Virus record (IMG/VR): IMGVR_UViG_3300023184_005116
Location: 1 to 64,000 of that record
Source: a virus
Reading direction: 5' to 3' (one strand)
DNA: 64,000 nucleotides
The position numbers were made by a program, and so were the translations under genes. Under the pieces are notes generated by a model, which saw nothing but the letters and a program-made list of their open reading frames with translations, was not told the DNA's origin and did not search any database. Positions within the stretch are counted from its first letter, which is position 1. Each line of letters opens with the position of its first letter. Shown one piece after another: positions 35,341 to 44,482 of this stretch.

Positions 35341-38300
35341 ATGTCGAATACGAAAAATTCATTCTCATCTTTAATCGCCCAATTTCTAAGATTACAGAAA
35401 AACTCTCTAGAAATTATCAATAAACTGAATGATGTTGCAACTACTGCTAAGGATTCAGTTGAGATTGAATTCTTGATGGATGATAATACATCTGAAAACA
35501 TACAGATTCCTTCATACGGTTTTCTTAAATCTGAAATTAATAGGCTAGATCAAAACATATTAGCTCTTTCAGGGATGGAAGATAATACTGCTAATATTAG
35601 AAAATCTGACGGAACAGTTGCAAAAATATATCAAGCATCGGTTTTAAAAGATCCTAATTCTCCAAGTAGTTTACAAGTACCGTCTACCTTTCAAGCTAGA
35701 AATAACTGGTTTTTTGAATCATTTTTAAACCCTCTTCTTTACATTTCTATTGATGTTGAAAATCAAATCCCTACGAATTCTGAAAGGGTAATGGTTAAAA
35801 GAATTATTGCTAACACTCAATCTGATGTTCAAAGACAATATTTTGATGCTAACATAAAAGGTAAAAATAATATCTCAGATGCAGACCTTATTGCTGCTTT
35901 AGAAAGTCAAGGTATACAATATTTTGTAGATGAGCAAATAAATGAGCTAGAGTTAAGAACAATTAGATATACAGGATCTTTTGGAGTTCTTAGAGTATTT
36001 GACGAAGAAACACAAACTACAGAAAACGGGGTTACTACTACAAATACAACAAGAAAATACAAATTAAATACTTTAAAGTACTCAGATACTTTAGCTACTA
36101 CTTCTAATACCAGGACATTAACAAAGGGAGATCAGATAATTACTTCTGGAGGAACTAAATACGAGATTACATCCATTGATGCAGCTTCTTCTACTATTGT
36201 ACTTAGAAGACTATTTGGATTTGAGCCAGTTAAAATTGGAAATGATTCATTGATAATATTCTCTAATGTCCTATCAAATAAAGCAGTAGATGTTAATGTT
36301 GGTTTTGATGAAAGACAGGGTGTATTTATCAAGTCAATTGACGGAGATTTTAATGTTGCTTCTAGCAACTATAGTCCAGGTATTACATTTTGGTCTAATG
36401 AATTACAAATTAACACATCGGATGGCGTAAAAACTCTTTCTGATTTTTATAATTCAGAGGTTTCGGATTTTGGTAAAACCTTTATTGCTGCAGCTAAGGA
36501 AAAAACAATTCCTGCAGTATACGGGCAAACACCTTCTGCTCCTGTAGTATCAACTGACAATTTTAAAGTTGTACAAGTAAATACACAAATAACAAGTTCT
36601 AAGGAGAACAAAAACTTTAAAGAAAAGATTCAAACAAAAACAACTTTAAAGAACGAAATTACTTCGATTGACAGAGCAATAGATCAAACTAGAAAACAAT
36701 TAGCAGATCTAACTACTACTGCAACAAAGAAAGCTCCAACAGCAGAATTTAAAAAACTTAGTGATAAGATTACCACCCTTTCAAAAGATAAAGGGTCTAA
36801 AACTGATTTGTTATCAACAACAATAACCGATCTAAATAATCTTACTGCTACTACACCAGAATTAACTCAAGCACCTATTTATAGAGTTAGAGGATTTTGG
36901 CCTATACCTGAACCTATAACTGACCCAAAAACAGGAGAGCAAAACATTGTTCAATTTAATGTAAGGTATCGATATCTTTCTTTAACTGGAAATCCTAATA
37001 ATACAACGCAGATTGATTTTGTTGATAACGACGGCGTAAAAAGAGCAGGACAATTTTCTAACTGGGTTCAATTCAAAAGTGATTTAAGAAAAAAAGTTTA
37101 TGACGAAAATACCGGATCTTATACATGGAAGCTTGAAGATGTTAGTGATGCAAATACTGTAAATATTAATCAGCTCGACATTGCTATATCTAAAGGTGAA
37201 AAAGTAGAGATTCAGGTTCAAGCTATATCTGAAGCAGGATGGCCAACAAACCCATTAACCTCTGATTGGTCAACTTCTATTACTGTTGATTTCCCTGCAG
37301 ACCTTTCTGTACAGATTGACAATACGCCATTTATAGCACAAAACCAAAGTGATCAAACCCTAGTACAAATTCAAACAGAGTTACAAGCTAAAGGTTTAGA
37401 TCAGCATCTTTCAACATCTTTTAATTCAGGTGACAAATATTATGCTCATACATCTAGTGTAATTTCATCAGGATTCTTTGATGCTAAAGGTACTGCTATA
37501 GATTTATTTCAAAAGCTAACTCAGATTGATAATGAGCTTCAATCACTAAGAGCATTAATTGCAAAAGCAAAAGGAACTCTTGGAGTTTATGTAAGAAGCG
37601 GAAATACTTCAAACAAAGTAAATCCTGGAAGTACAGTAAATCTTTTTGCTGGGTATTATGATCAGTTAATAGATCTTTCAAATCCTAGCAATAAAGGAAA
37701 AATTGCAACTGTGACTTATTATTTAGAATTAAGAAACGAAGCAGCAACACCTTTAGAATTATCTTCTTTAATCCCTGGAGGTCAAGGAGTACATGCACCG
37801 AATATATTTGGACCTACTGGATCAGACTATAATGAAAACAGAAAGTATGGGAATACTCCTATACAATTATCAGGTTTAGTTGCTTCACAAGTTAATACCA
37901 CTACACCTGGTGACTTTGTACAAGCATTAGGATATCAAAGTGGTAATGCTTATTCTCAATTTGTTTATTCTAGATATAAAAGTGTAGGTTTAGACGAGGA
38001 TCTTTATTATGATCCGGCTACTACATTAGGATGGGTTATTAGTGACGGTACTTCAAGTCTTCCTATAAACAATTATGGTATACTTATGCCATACGATCCG
38101 TCATCTACTACTATTACAGGTGCTGGTAACAATACTAATATTTGGAACGGTAACTATACGGCAGGTGCTCCTGCAGGTAACGGAAATCTTAATGAGTTTT
38201 CTATACACGTATCTCATCCTGCATTAAATGGGGATACGTTTACTGATCTTGAAAGACCTATAGTTTCTGCATCTGGACCAATGGTATATCCTGCATTTAG

Positions 38301-38823
38301 ACACTCTGTTGGATTTGAAGTTGACACAAATACAAATAGCTCTGCACTAGGAAGTACACAAACATTACCTACCCAGCAATTAAAATTCTATCCTGCAACA
38401 GGTGCCACTTTTAGTGCCGACGGATCATACCCTAATAAATTAGGATTTGTTGATGGCGACGAATACTTATGCGGTAAATATTCATGTGGATCTTATTTGT
38501 ATCTTGCACCAACTAATCATACAGCAGTTCAAGTCGAAGGATCAACTCAGCTAGCTAAAAAGACGTTAGAATTTGGACAAGAGAATTCTATAACAATTCC
38601 GATTATCTTCCAAATGAGAGCTCAAGATAAGCTTGGTTATGTTGGAGGATGGAGACAAGCAGGAAGTTTAAAGAATATTACATACAGTAAAAAAATAGGA
38701 ATAGATATACAGGTAAAGAACGAGGATTTATTCTCTTTTGACGTTTTAATATCAGGAAGCTATACTAAGACATCGCTTGTATCTCCTGCTTATTCCCAAA
38801 CTGTAATAACCACTAAGAAATAA
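35341..38823 (+). CDS. Virion structural protein with coiled coil and FN3-like domain, 1160 aa
   Basis: N-terminal helix-rich region (LIAQFLRLQKNSLEIINKL), then beta-rich domains. A charged coiled coil lies at about residues 421-501 (KEKIQTKTTLKNEITSI, RKQLADL), and a fibronectin-III-like domain at about 513-653 (RVRGFWPIPEP, FNVRYRYLS, VEIQVQAISEAGW). The C-terminal 400 residues are Gly/Asn/Ser-rich beta structure. It shares a FGVLR segment (near residue 215) with the N-terminus of the next protein. Probably a long tail fibre or peripheral baseplate protein; no enzymatic site is visible. Confidence 0.6.
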   Translation: MSNTKNSFSSLIAQFLRLQKNSLEIINKLNDVATTAKDSVEIEFLMDDNTSENIQIPSYGFLKSEINRLDQNILALSGMEDNTANIRKSDGTVAKIYQASVLKDPNSPSSLQVPSTFQARNNWFFESFLNPLLYISIDVENQIPTNSERVMVKRIIANTQSDVQRQYFDANIKGKNNISDADLIAALESQGIQYFVDEQINELELRTIRYTGSFGVLRVFDEETQTTENGVTTTNTTRKYKLNTLKYSDTLATTSNTRTLTKGDQIITSGGTKYEITSIDAASSTIVLRRLFGFEPVKIGNDSLIIFSNVLSNKAVDVNVGFDERQGVFIKSIDGDFNVASSNYSPGITFWSNELQINTSDGVKTLSDFYNSEVSDFGKTFIAAAKEKTIPAVYGQTPSAPVVSTDNFKVVQVNTQITSSKENKNFKEKIQTKTTLKNEITSIDRAIDQTRKQLADLTTTATKKAPTAEFKKLSDKITTLSKDKGSKTDLLSTTITDLNNLTATTPELTQAPIYRVRGFWPIPEPITDPKTGEQNIVQFNVRYRYLSLTGNPNNTTQIDFVDNDGVKRAGQFSNWVQFKSDLRKKVYDENTGSYTWKLEDVSDANTVNINQLDIAISKGEKVEIQVQAISEAGWPTNPLTSDWSTSITVDFPADLSVQIDNTPFIAQNQSDQTLVQIQTELQAKGLDQHLSTSFNSGDKYYAHTSSVISSGFFDAKGTAIDLFQKLTQIDNELQSLRALIAKAKGTLGVYVRSGNTSNKVNPGSTVNLFAGYYDQLIDLSNPSNKGKIATVTYYLELRNEAATPLELSSLIPGGQGVHAPNIFGPTGSDYNENRKYGNTPIQLSGLVASQVNTTTPGDFVQALGYQSGNAYSQFVYSRYKSVGLDEDLYYDPATTLGWVISDGTSSLPINNYGILMPYDPSSTTITGAGNNTNIWNGNYTAGAPAGNGNLNEFSIHVSHPALNGDTFTDLERPIVSASGPMVYPAFRHSVGFEVDTNTNSSALGSTQTLPTQQLKFYPATGATFSADGSYPNKLGFVDGDEYLCGKYSCGSYLYLAPTNHTAVQVEGSTQLAKKTLEFGQENSITIPIIFQMRAQDKLGYVGGWRQAGSLKNITYSKKIGIDIQVKNEDLFSFDVLISGSYTKTSLVSPAYSQTVITTKK

Positions 38824-38830
38824 TTGAAAA

Positions 38831-41800
38831 TTGGCAAGAAAGATAATTAAACAGACGGCATCGTTTGGAGTACTCAGAGCGAATCCTAGAATATCAGGTA
38901 ATGTTAAACTTACCATTGATGCTAATAAGGATATCTGGTTAAACTCCATTGACTCTAATGCCGAGATGTCAAACCAGGCTTATAAGGGATTTAGAATTTC
39001 GCCCGAATCTTCTTTTGATAGGGATTTGTATACTTTTTTTAACGAAGGTAAAACGCCTCCTCAGTTTGTTTTTGGATTAGCAGGGGAAGGAGAGCCAGTA
39101 CAAAACCAGATTAATAATTTAGCAAATTCCTACAACTTTATTTACAGTTCGGGGGTAACCCCTCTAGTATCTGATAAGTATTCTGAAGATTTTTCTTATC
39201 TTGCACCTTTGTGGATGGGAGAGGATATACCTGACTATTTTGTAATATTTAGGGTAAATGATCCTATAGATTACCCATACCAAGTTCCTGTTACTTCTAT
39301 ATCTAACGGAGCTAGTTATAAAGTTCTAGAAGACCCTAATGTAGACAAAAATGCTACTGGGTATTTACCATTTATTGTATCGTATAACGCATCCAATTAC
39401 ACAGACGGGAATATCTTTAGCGGAGGAGCTTTAGTCTCGTTTACCGTTGTTCAAGGAAGTGGTACAGTGATTCTTTTAGATCCTTTGTATCATCAAAGTG
39501 ATGTCGAAAATACTTCTTCTCATTTTTATAATAAGATTTTACCAAAAGCTACTGCAGTATCAACATTTGATCTCACTGAAAAATCAAAAATAGGAAAATA
39601 TCTAAGAAAAATTAAAACGACTACTGGATACACAGATAGTCTTATTGATGTTAGATTTGAAGAGAATCAATTAACCAATTACAACGGTGTTAATTATACT
39701 AGAGGCGTATTTGACAAAAAAGGAGATTTTCTTTTAGATTATTTTGAAACCCCAACTTCACAAATAGGGTTTGAAGATTATATGACCGATGGTTTTAGAA
39801 GAAATGGATTAATTAGCTATAAGCTTCTTAATTTAGAATTTCTTTTTAATGACGGTGAATCTAAAAATTATACAATAAATAGATATTTTGGTCTATATGT
39901 AAATGCTGCAGAAGTATCTTCATTAAAGCTAGACGGAAATGCTTTGTATTACGATGGCGGCGCATCGGGAAATACCCCAGTACCTCAAAGAAATGATAAA
40001 GGATATTATTATCAGGAAGGAGCATATTATCAATACAACGATAATGGAGTAAGGCTATTTATAGACCCTATTCAAATAAAAGGGGTAATTCCAACTTCAG
40101 ATGATGTAAATGAATATGAGCGAACAAAACTTTTCTGGATAAAAGATAAAGTTGGTAGTTTTTATTCTTTAAAAAAAGACGAAAACTATCTTACTGCAAT
40201 AGAGATATTACCTACATCTTTATACGGATTACCTGGTACTGAAAATCAATTAGTATTGCAAAATACTGTTGTTAATCTTTCCAATTTTACTGGATCTGAT
40301 GTAAACACCAAAAAACAATATTATGGTAAATCAACAGGAGAAAAAGGAAGAGCATATTCTGTTATAAAAATAGGGGGACAACTTACAAACACAAGCGAGG
40401 ATTCATTTGTATTCTATCATCCTTTAGGAACTTATGGAGTACCTGGAGCTAAGTATGACATTTTAAGAAGCTCTGATATGTCATCTGTAATTGATGAATG
40501 GGGTCCAGGAAGTTATTACTCACAAGACAATGCTTATTATTTTCACCCTTTTGGAACTCCTGAACAAATTGCTACTGCAATAGCTGGACTTTTTAATAGC
40601 TTTAATTATAATTCTTTTGAAGCTTTTGTCTCTGGTGATGAAGTAGTAATAAGAACAAGAGCAGCAGGTTCACAAGAAAATACAAAATACTATATAGATT
40701 TCTATCAGGACTTTTCATTACTTGTAAGAATGCCTGATTTGAGAAGAGGCACTATTCTAATTAACGAAAAAGATGCTTGTGATATAAATCAGAAGCAGTC
40801 GTTTGTCGGAGGGTCTAACTATTCTACAAATAGAGTTAAGGTTAAGAAGGAGGATGCTAATAAAATTATAGTAGGCGAAACCTTTATTGAAACAGTTAAA
40901 AATACTGCAACTGATTCTTTTAGTGGAATACCCGAATATTCACACAAAAGTTCTTCTGTAGTTGTTGGGAAATATAGATTCGTAGATGAATATGCTAAGG
41001 ACCTTGGCGGGGAAATAATAGGATTAAAAGATTTTGAAAATTATGCAACCTTAGAAGTTGCAAACCATACAGAAAAAATATCAATCGGATCTGTAAATAA
41101 AATATCTGCTTTTGATACCTACGATGTACCATTGGGAATATTTTCTTTTTATGGATTAAGAGAAATCGATATGGATTTCTGGTATAGTAATTATGGATAT
41201 ACCCCTACAGAAGAATACTATAAATATTTAGACGTTCAGCCGGACGGAAATACTAAAATAATTCCAAACAGAACTTATTTTGTTTCTTCAGGAAGCGAAA
41301 TAATATACAATTCTAATAATGTTACGGGACCAGATTTTTTCGTTGGTAATCTTGGTGTAGAATCCTATACATTAGTTACAGCATCTACTGGTGCAGAGGC
41401 TAATGTTTATCCCACTATATTTTCGAGAGGAAACCAGACAGGAACAGTAAATACAATAAATTTTGATACTGCATTTTACCCGGATCTTGATGCCTTCCCT
41501 GGATTTTATGGAATACAGGATCTTAAATTTTTTAACGAGCAGACAGGATTAGATACTAAATATTCTAATTTGAATTTTGGTAAACTTTCATCTGAATATG
41601 ATTATACAAAAGATAACTATAATACGGATTTTGCAATAAATAGTAGAGTAAGTCCTTATATAACTAAATGGGTTTATAAAGGAGGAACTGATGTAAGAGG
41701 AAATGGATATAGATTAAATAATAATCTTGCATTTAGCCCGCTTAATTTTTCTCCTAGCTTTTTTAGAAATTCTCAGGATCCGCAATATTTTACTCACGAG

Positions 41801-44440
41801 TGGTATCAATTGCAGACACCTCCATATTCTCTTCCTGAGCATAATATACACAAAGATAAAAGTTATCTTCATGGGGATTTAAACGAGTCGTCAATAAGTG
41901 ATGCAAATCCTGCTAATAGAGATTATTTCTTAGATTATTTTTCAGTAGAAGGAGAAGATTTATATCCATATTTTTCTAATAGCAGTACTATCTTTAATGT
42001 GAATCTAACTGAACGATATTCGGTTTTTGGTTTTAATCAAGGAAGTGGATTATCTGAAACACTTTTTAGAGGGGCAAAGGTTAAAATAAAAAGAAATTTT
42101 ACAGACTACACTCAAAATGAATCTGTAAAGTATTTAAGTGATGATAGATTCTACGAAGATTATAAATTTTCATGCGTCATTGTCCCTGTTTATAATAAAG
42201 AATCTATAATACAGGCTCCGATAAAAATAAAAATCTGGGAGAATAGACAATTCAAAAACATCACGTTTATACTTGAGGTTTTAATGGATGATATGAGAGC
42301 AGCTGACTATGAATTGCCTCTTAATCAACAAGGTATAGATCTTGACTATTTTTTACTTTATTCGTTAAAGGATAAATTAACAAAACAAACTGCAACTGCC
42401 CCTGTAACTTCTTCTTTACCTAGCGGAATTATTGGATTGCCTGCAGTTGGTGACATAAAACTATCTTCTGCTCTAAACATATCTCCTGTCCCTACTTCAT
42501 CTGGAGTATATTCAGTAGTTAATGGTGGAACAATTGGACAGGAGGGTGAAATTTATATAGTGCCAAACCCAGACTATGAAACGGATTTAAGGGAGGAAGT
42601 ACATTTTACATATCTTCCTACAACAACTCCCGGAGCTACTAGCTCTACTGGACCTGGATCATTTTACGGAGTTATTGGATCAACTGGCGGTGGACCTGCA
42701 GGAGCTTACACATTGCCTTTCCCTACTGGTGTTGGACAATCCCTTATAAATTTTACAAACACTCAAACTAATTACATTTTTGATTTTGGAGATATAGGAT
42801 TACCTGGACCTCAAATTATACCTTCTTCTGCTAGTTACGGTACTGTAAAAAACATTCCTATATTTCAAAGAGAAGGCGGAATTGGATATTGGGGAAGTAT
42901 TTTGGAAAAAATATCTTTTGCTAATCTTTCACTTCTAGTTAATACTGGTCATCCTTACATAGAATATAAAACGTTTGTATGGAACGAAACAACACGAACA
43001 ACTGATGTTTTAGATAATCAATTCACAATAGAGTTTATTAAGCCTTCTGCATTAGAACAAAATTCAATTTTAATAACTCAGGAAGATACTGATAAATCTG
43101 CTGAACTATCCCTATTTAATATTGGATATACCTTAAATGAAGCACCAGGTGAAACTGAGCTTTACAGATATAGCGGGGAATACGTTCCTAGCTTTAGAGA
43201 GGTATTAAAATTTGAGAATGTAAAATACGATATGCCAGGATGGATACTTCCTGATGATTATATTATTACCACTATAGTTGAAAAGGATATTTCGTCTAAT
43301 GATTATGAAATTGGATCTAATTATTGTATATCCTTATATGGCGAACCTCAAAAAGAAATAACTCTATTAAGGGGATTAAATTACAAATTTGATGTTAGCG
43401 ATCCAAGCAATACTGGATATCAATTATATTTCTCTACTAATAATATTGGGAACAATTATCCAAATGATGCAATAACTTATAATTATGGCACCTCTGGTAC
43501 ACCTGGAACTCCTGGAGCTTTAATAACAATAGAAATTACTCAAGATTTTCCTGATACTGTCTATTATGTAGCTCAGGGAGGAAAATATATGGGGCAAAAA
43601 ATTAGAATAATTGATCCTATAGAATATGCTTATTGCAGCTTCGGACCTGATAAAGACGATTTCGGATCTGTTAAGAATGTTAATTTTTATAAATATGCTA
43701 ATGAGTGGATTTTTAGAATAAGTAAAGATTCACCTTATAATCCAGTATATAATTTAATTGGAGAAACTCCAGTTGATAAAAGAGATTTATCTCTATTTGA
43801 AAGCTCTTGGGATCCTGGATTTTATAGACAATACAGTGGACCAACAGGATACGTTAGCTTACCTGGTACAAGAAGCATGCAGGAAGTTAAATCATTCTTT
43901 GGTAGTAAAATTATGCAAACTCCCGATTTGGTAACAATTCAAAAACAAATAGTTTATCCTACATCTCTTTCAAATGTGATTGATCTAAATTATGATAATT
44001 ATCCAAACTATGAAATTCTTTGGGAAAACACCTTAACTGAGATTAGAGGTGTGATATTAATGGACAGAATGCTTAATAGATATTTTCTTGAGGATGGAGC
44101 TAAGCAAACTTTCCAACAATTTATTGTTCCTGAATTTGGATTTGGCTCTCTTAGTGATATTAATGACGACTTTAATGAGTATATGAAATTAAATGTAATT
44201 CCTATATTTCAGTCTAAAAATAATGGATCATATCTTAAAAAAATACCGGTTACAAACCCAGCATCTTTAACTACTATAGTTGGAGATTTAGCTGATTACG
44301 AAAAAACAATAAATGGATATTATCAATCCCCCGAAATTAGATTCACTAAAGTTAATGAATTAAGATATGAATTTAAGATAGCAAAAGATCCTTCTTTTAA
44401 TTATTCTCTTGCTTTCTCTATACAGATTGGAAAAATTTAA
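38831..44440 (+). CDS. Giant virion structural protein, 1869 aa, TTG start
   Basis: Starts at TTG 38831, seven bases after the preceding stop; no ATG fits better. The N-terminus (QTASFGVLRANPRISGNVKL) is the sort of conserved start I associate with large virion proteins of T4-like phages of marine or gut Bacteroidota. The whole chain is Tyr-, Asn- and Ser-rich beta structure with few charged helices. At residues about 1510-1595 there is a cupredoxin-like module (LLRGLNYKFDV ... TVYYVAQGGKYMGQKIRI) lacking the copper His/Cys ligands. A Gly/Pro/Thr-rich linker is at about 1260-1310. Function beyond structure is unknown. Confidence 0.65.
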   Translation: MARKIIKQTASFGVLRANPRISGNVKLTIDANKDIWLNSIDSNAEMSNQAYKGFRISPESSFDRDLYTFFNEGKTPPQFVFGLAGEGEPVQNQINNLANSYNFIYSSGVTPLVSDKYSEDFSYLAPLWMGEDIPDYFVIFRVNDPIDYPYQVPVTSISNGASYKVLEDPNVDKNATGYLPFIVSYNASNYTDGNIFSGGALVSFTVVQGSGTVILLDPLYHQSDVENTSSHFYNKILPKATAVSTFDLTEKSKIGKYLRKIKTTTGYTDSLIDVRFEENQLTNYNGVNYTRGVFDKKGDFLLDYFETPTSQIGFEDYMTDGFRRNGLISYKLLNLEFLFNDGESKNYTINRYFGLYVNAAEVSSLKLDGNALYYDGGASGNTPVPQRNDKGYYYQEGAYYQYNDNGVRLFIDPIQIKGVIPTSDDVNEYERTKLFWIKDKVGSFYSLKKDENYLTAIEILPTSLYGLPGTENQLVLQNTVVNLSNFTGSDVNTKKQYYGKSTGEKGRAYSVIKIGGQLTNTSEDSFVFYHPLGTYGVPGAKYDILRSSDMSSVIDEWGPGSYYSQDNAYYFHPFGTPEQIATAIAGLFNSFNYNSFEAFVSGDEVVIRTRAAGSQENTKYYIDFYQDFSLLVRMPDLRRGTILINEKDACDINQKQSFVGGSNYSTNRVKVKKEDANKIIVGETFIETVKNTATDSFSGIPEYSHKSSSVVVGKYRFVDEYAKDLGGEIIGLKDFENYATLEVANHTEKISIGSVNKISAFDTYDVPLGIFSFYGLREIDMDFWYSNYGYTPTEEYYKYLDVQPDGNTKIIPNRTYFVSSGSEIIYNSNNVTGPDFFVGNLGVESYTLVTASTGAEANVYPTIFSRGNQTGTVNTINFDTAFYPDLDAFPGFYGIQDLKFFNEQTGLDTKYSNLNFGKLSSEYDYTKDNYNTDFAINSRVSPYITKWVYKGGTDVRGNGYRLNNNLAFSPLNFSPSFFRNSQDPQYFTHEWYQLQTPPYSLPEHNIHKDKSYLHGDLNESSISDANPANRDYFLDYFSVEGEDLYPYFSNSSTIFNVNLTERYSVFGFNQGSGLSETLFRGAKVKIKRNFTDYTQNESVKYLSDDRFYEDYKFSCVIVPVYNKESIIQAPIKIKIWENRQFKNITFILEVLMDDMRAADYELPLNQQGIDLDYFLLYSLKDKLTKQTATAPVTSSLPSGIIGLPAVGDIKLSSALNISPVPTSSGVYSVVNGGTIGQEGEIYIVPNPDYETDLREEVHFTYLPTTTPGATSSTGPGSFYGVIGSTGGGPAGAYTLPFPTGVGQSLINFTNTQTNYIFDFGDIGLPGPQIIPSSASYGTVKNIPIFQREGGIGYWGSILEKISFANLSLLVNTGHPYIEYKTFVWNETTRTTDVLDNQFTIEFIKPSALEQNSILITQEDTDKSAELSLFNIGYTLNEAPGETELYRYSGEYVPSFREVLKFENVKYDMPGWILPDDYIITTIVEKDISSNDYEIGSNYCISLYGEPQKEITLLRGLNYKFDVSDPSNTGYQLYFSTNNIGNNYPNDAITYNYGTSGTPGTPGALITIEITQDFPDTVYYVAQGGKYMGQKIRIIDPIEYAYCSFGPDKDDFGSVKNVNFYKYANEWIFRISKDSPYNPVYNLIGETPVDKRDLSLFESSWDPGFYRQYSGPTGYVSLPGTRSMQEVKSFFGSKIMQTPDLVTIQKQIVYPTSLSNVIDLNYDNYPNYEILWENTLTEIRGVILMDRMLNRYFLEDGAKQTFQQFIVPEFGFGSLSDINDDFNEYMKLNVIPIFQSKNNGSYLKKIPVTNPASLTTIVGDLADYEKTINGYYQSPEIRFTKVNELRYEFKIAKDPSFNYSLAFSIQIGKI

Positions 44441-44456
44441 GGAAAGGTGAATTTTT

Positions 44457-44468
44457 GATATATATTAG
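44457..44468 (+). promoter_or_regulatory. GATATATA-type promoter candidate before collagen-like fibre
   Basis: GATATATATTAG lies 14 bases before the ATG at 44483, in the 42-base gap after the 1869-residue gene. It is intergenic and matches the shared element well. The preceding TTT of ATTTTTGATATA could form part of the same box. Confidence 0.5.
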
Positions 44469-44482
44469 AACTATAAGTAGAG

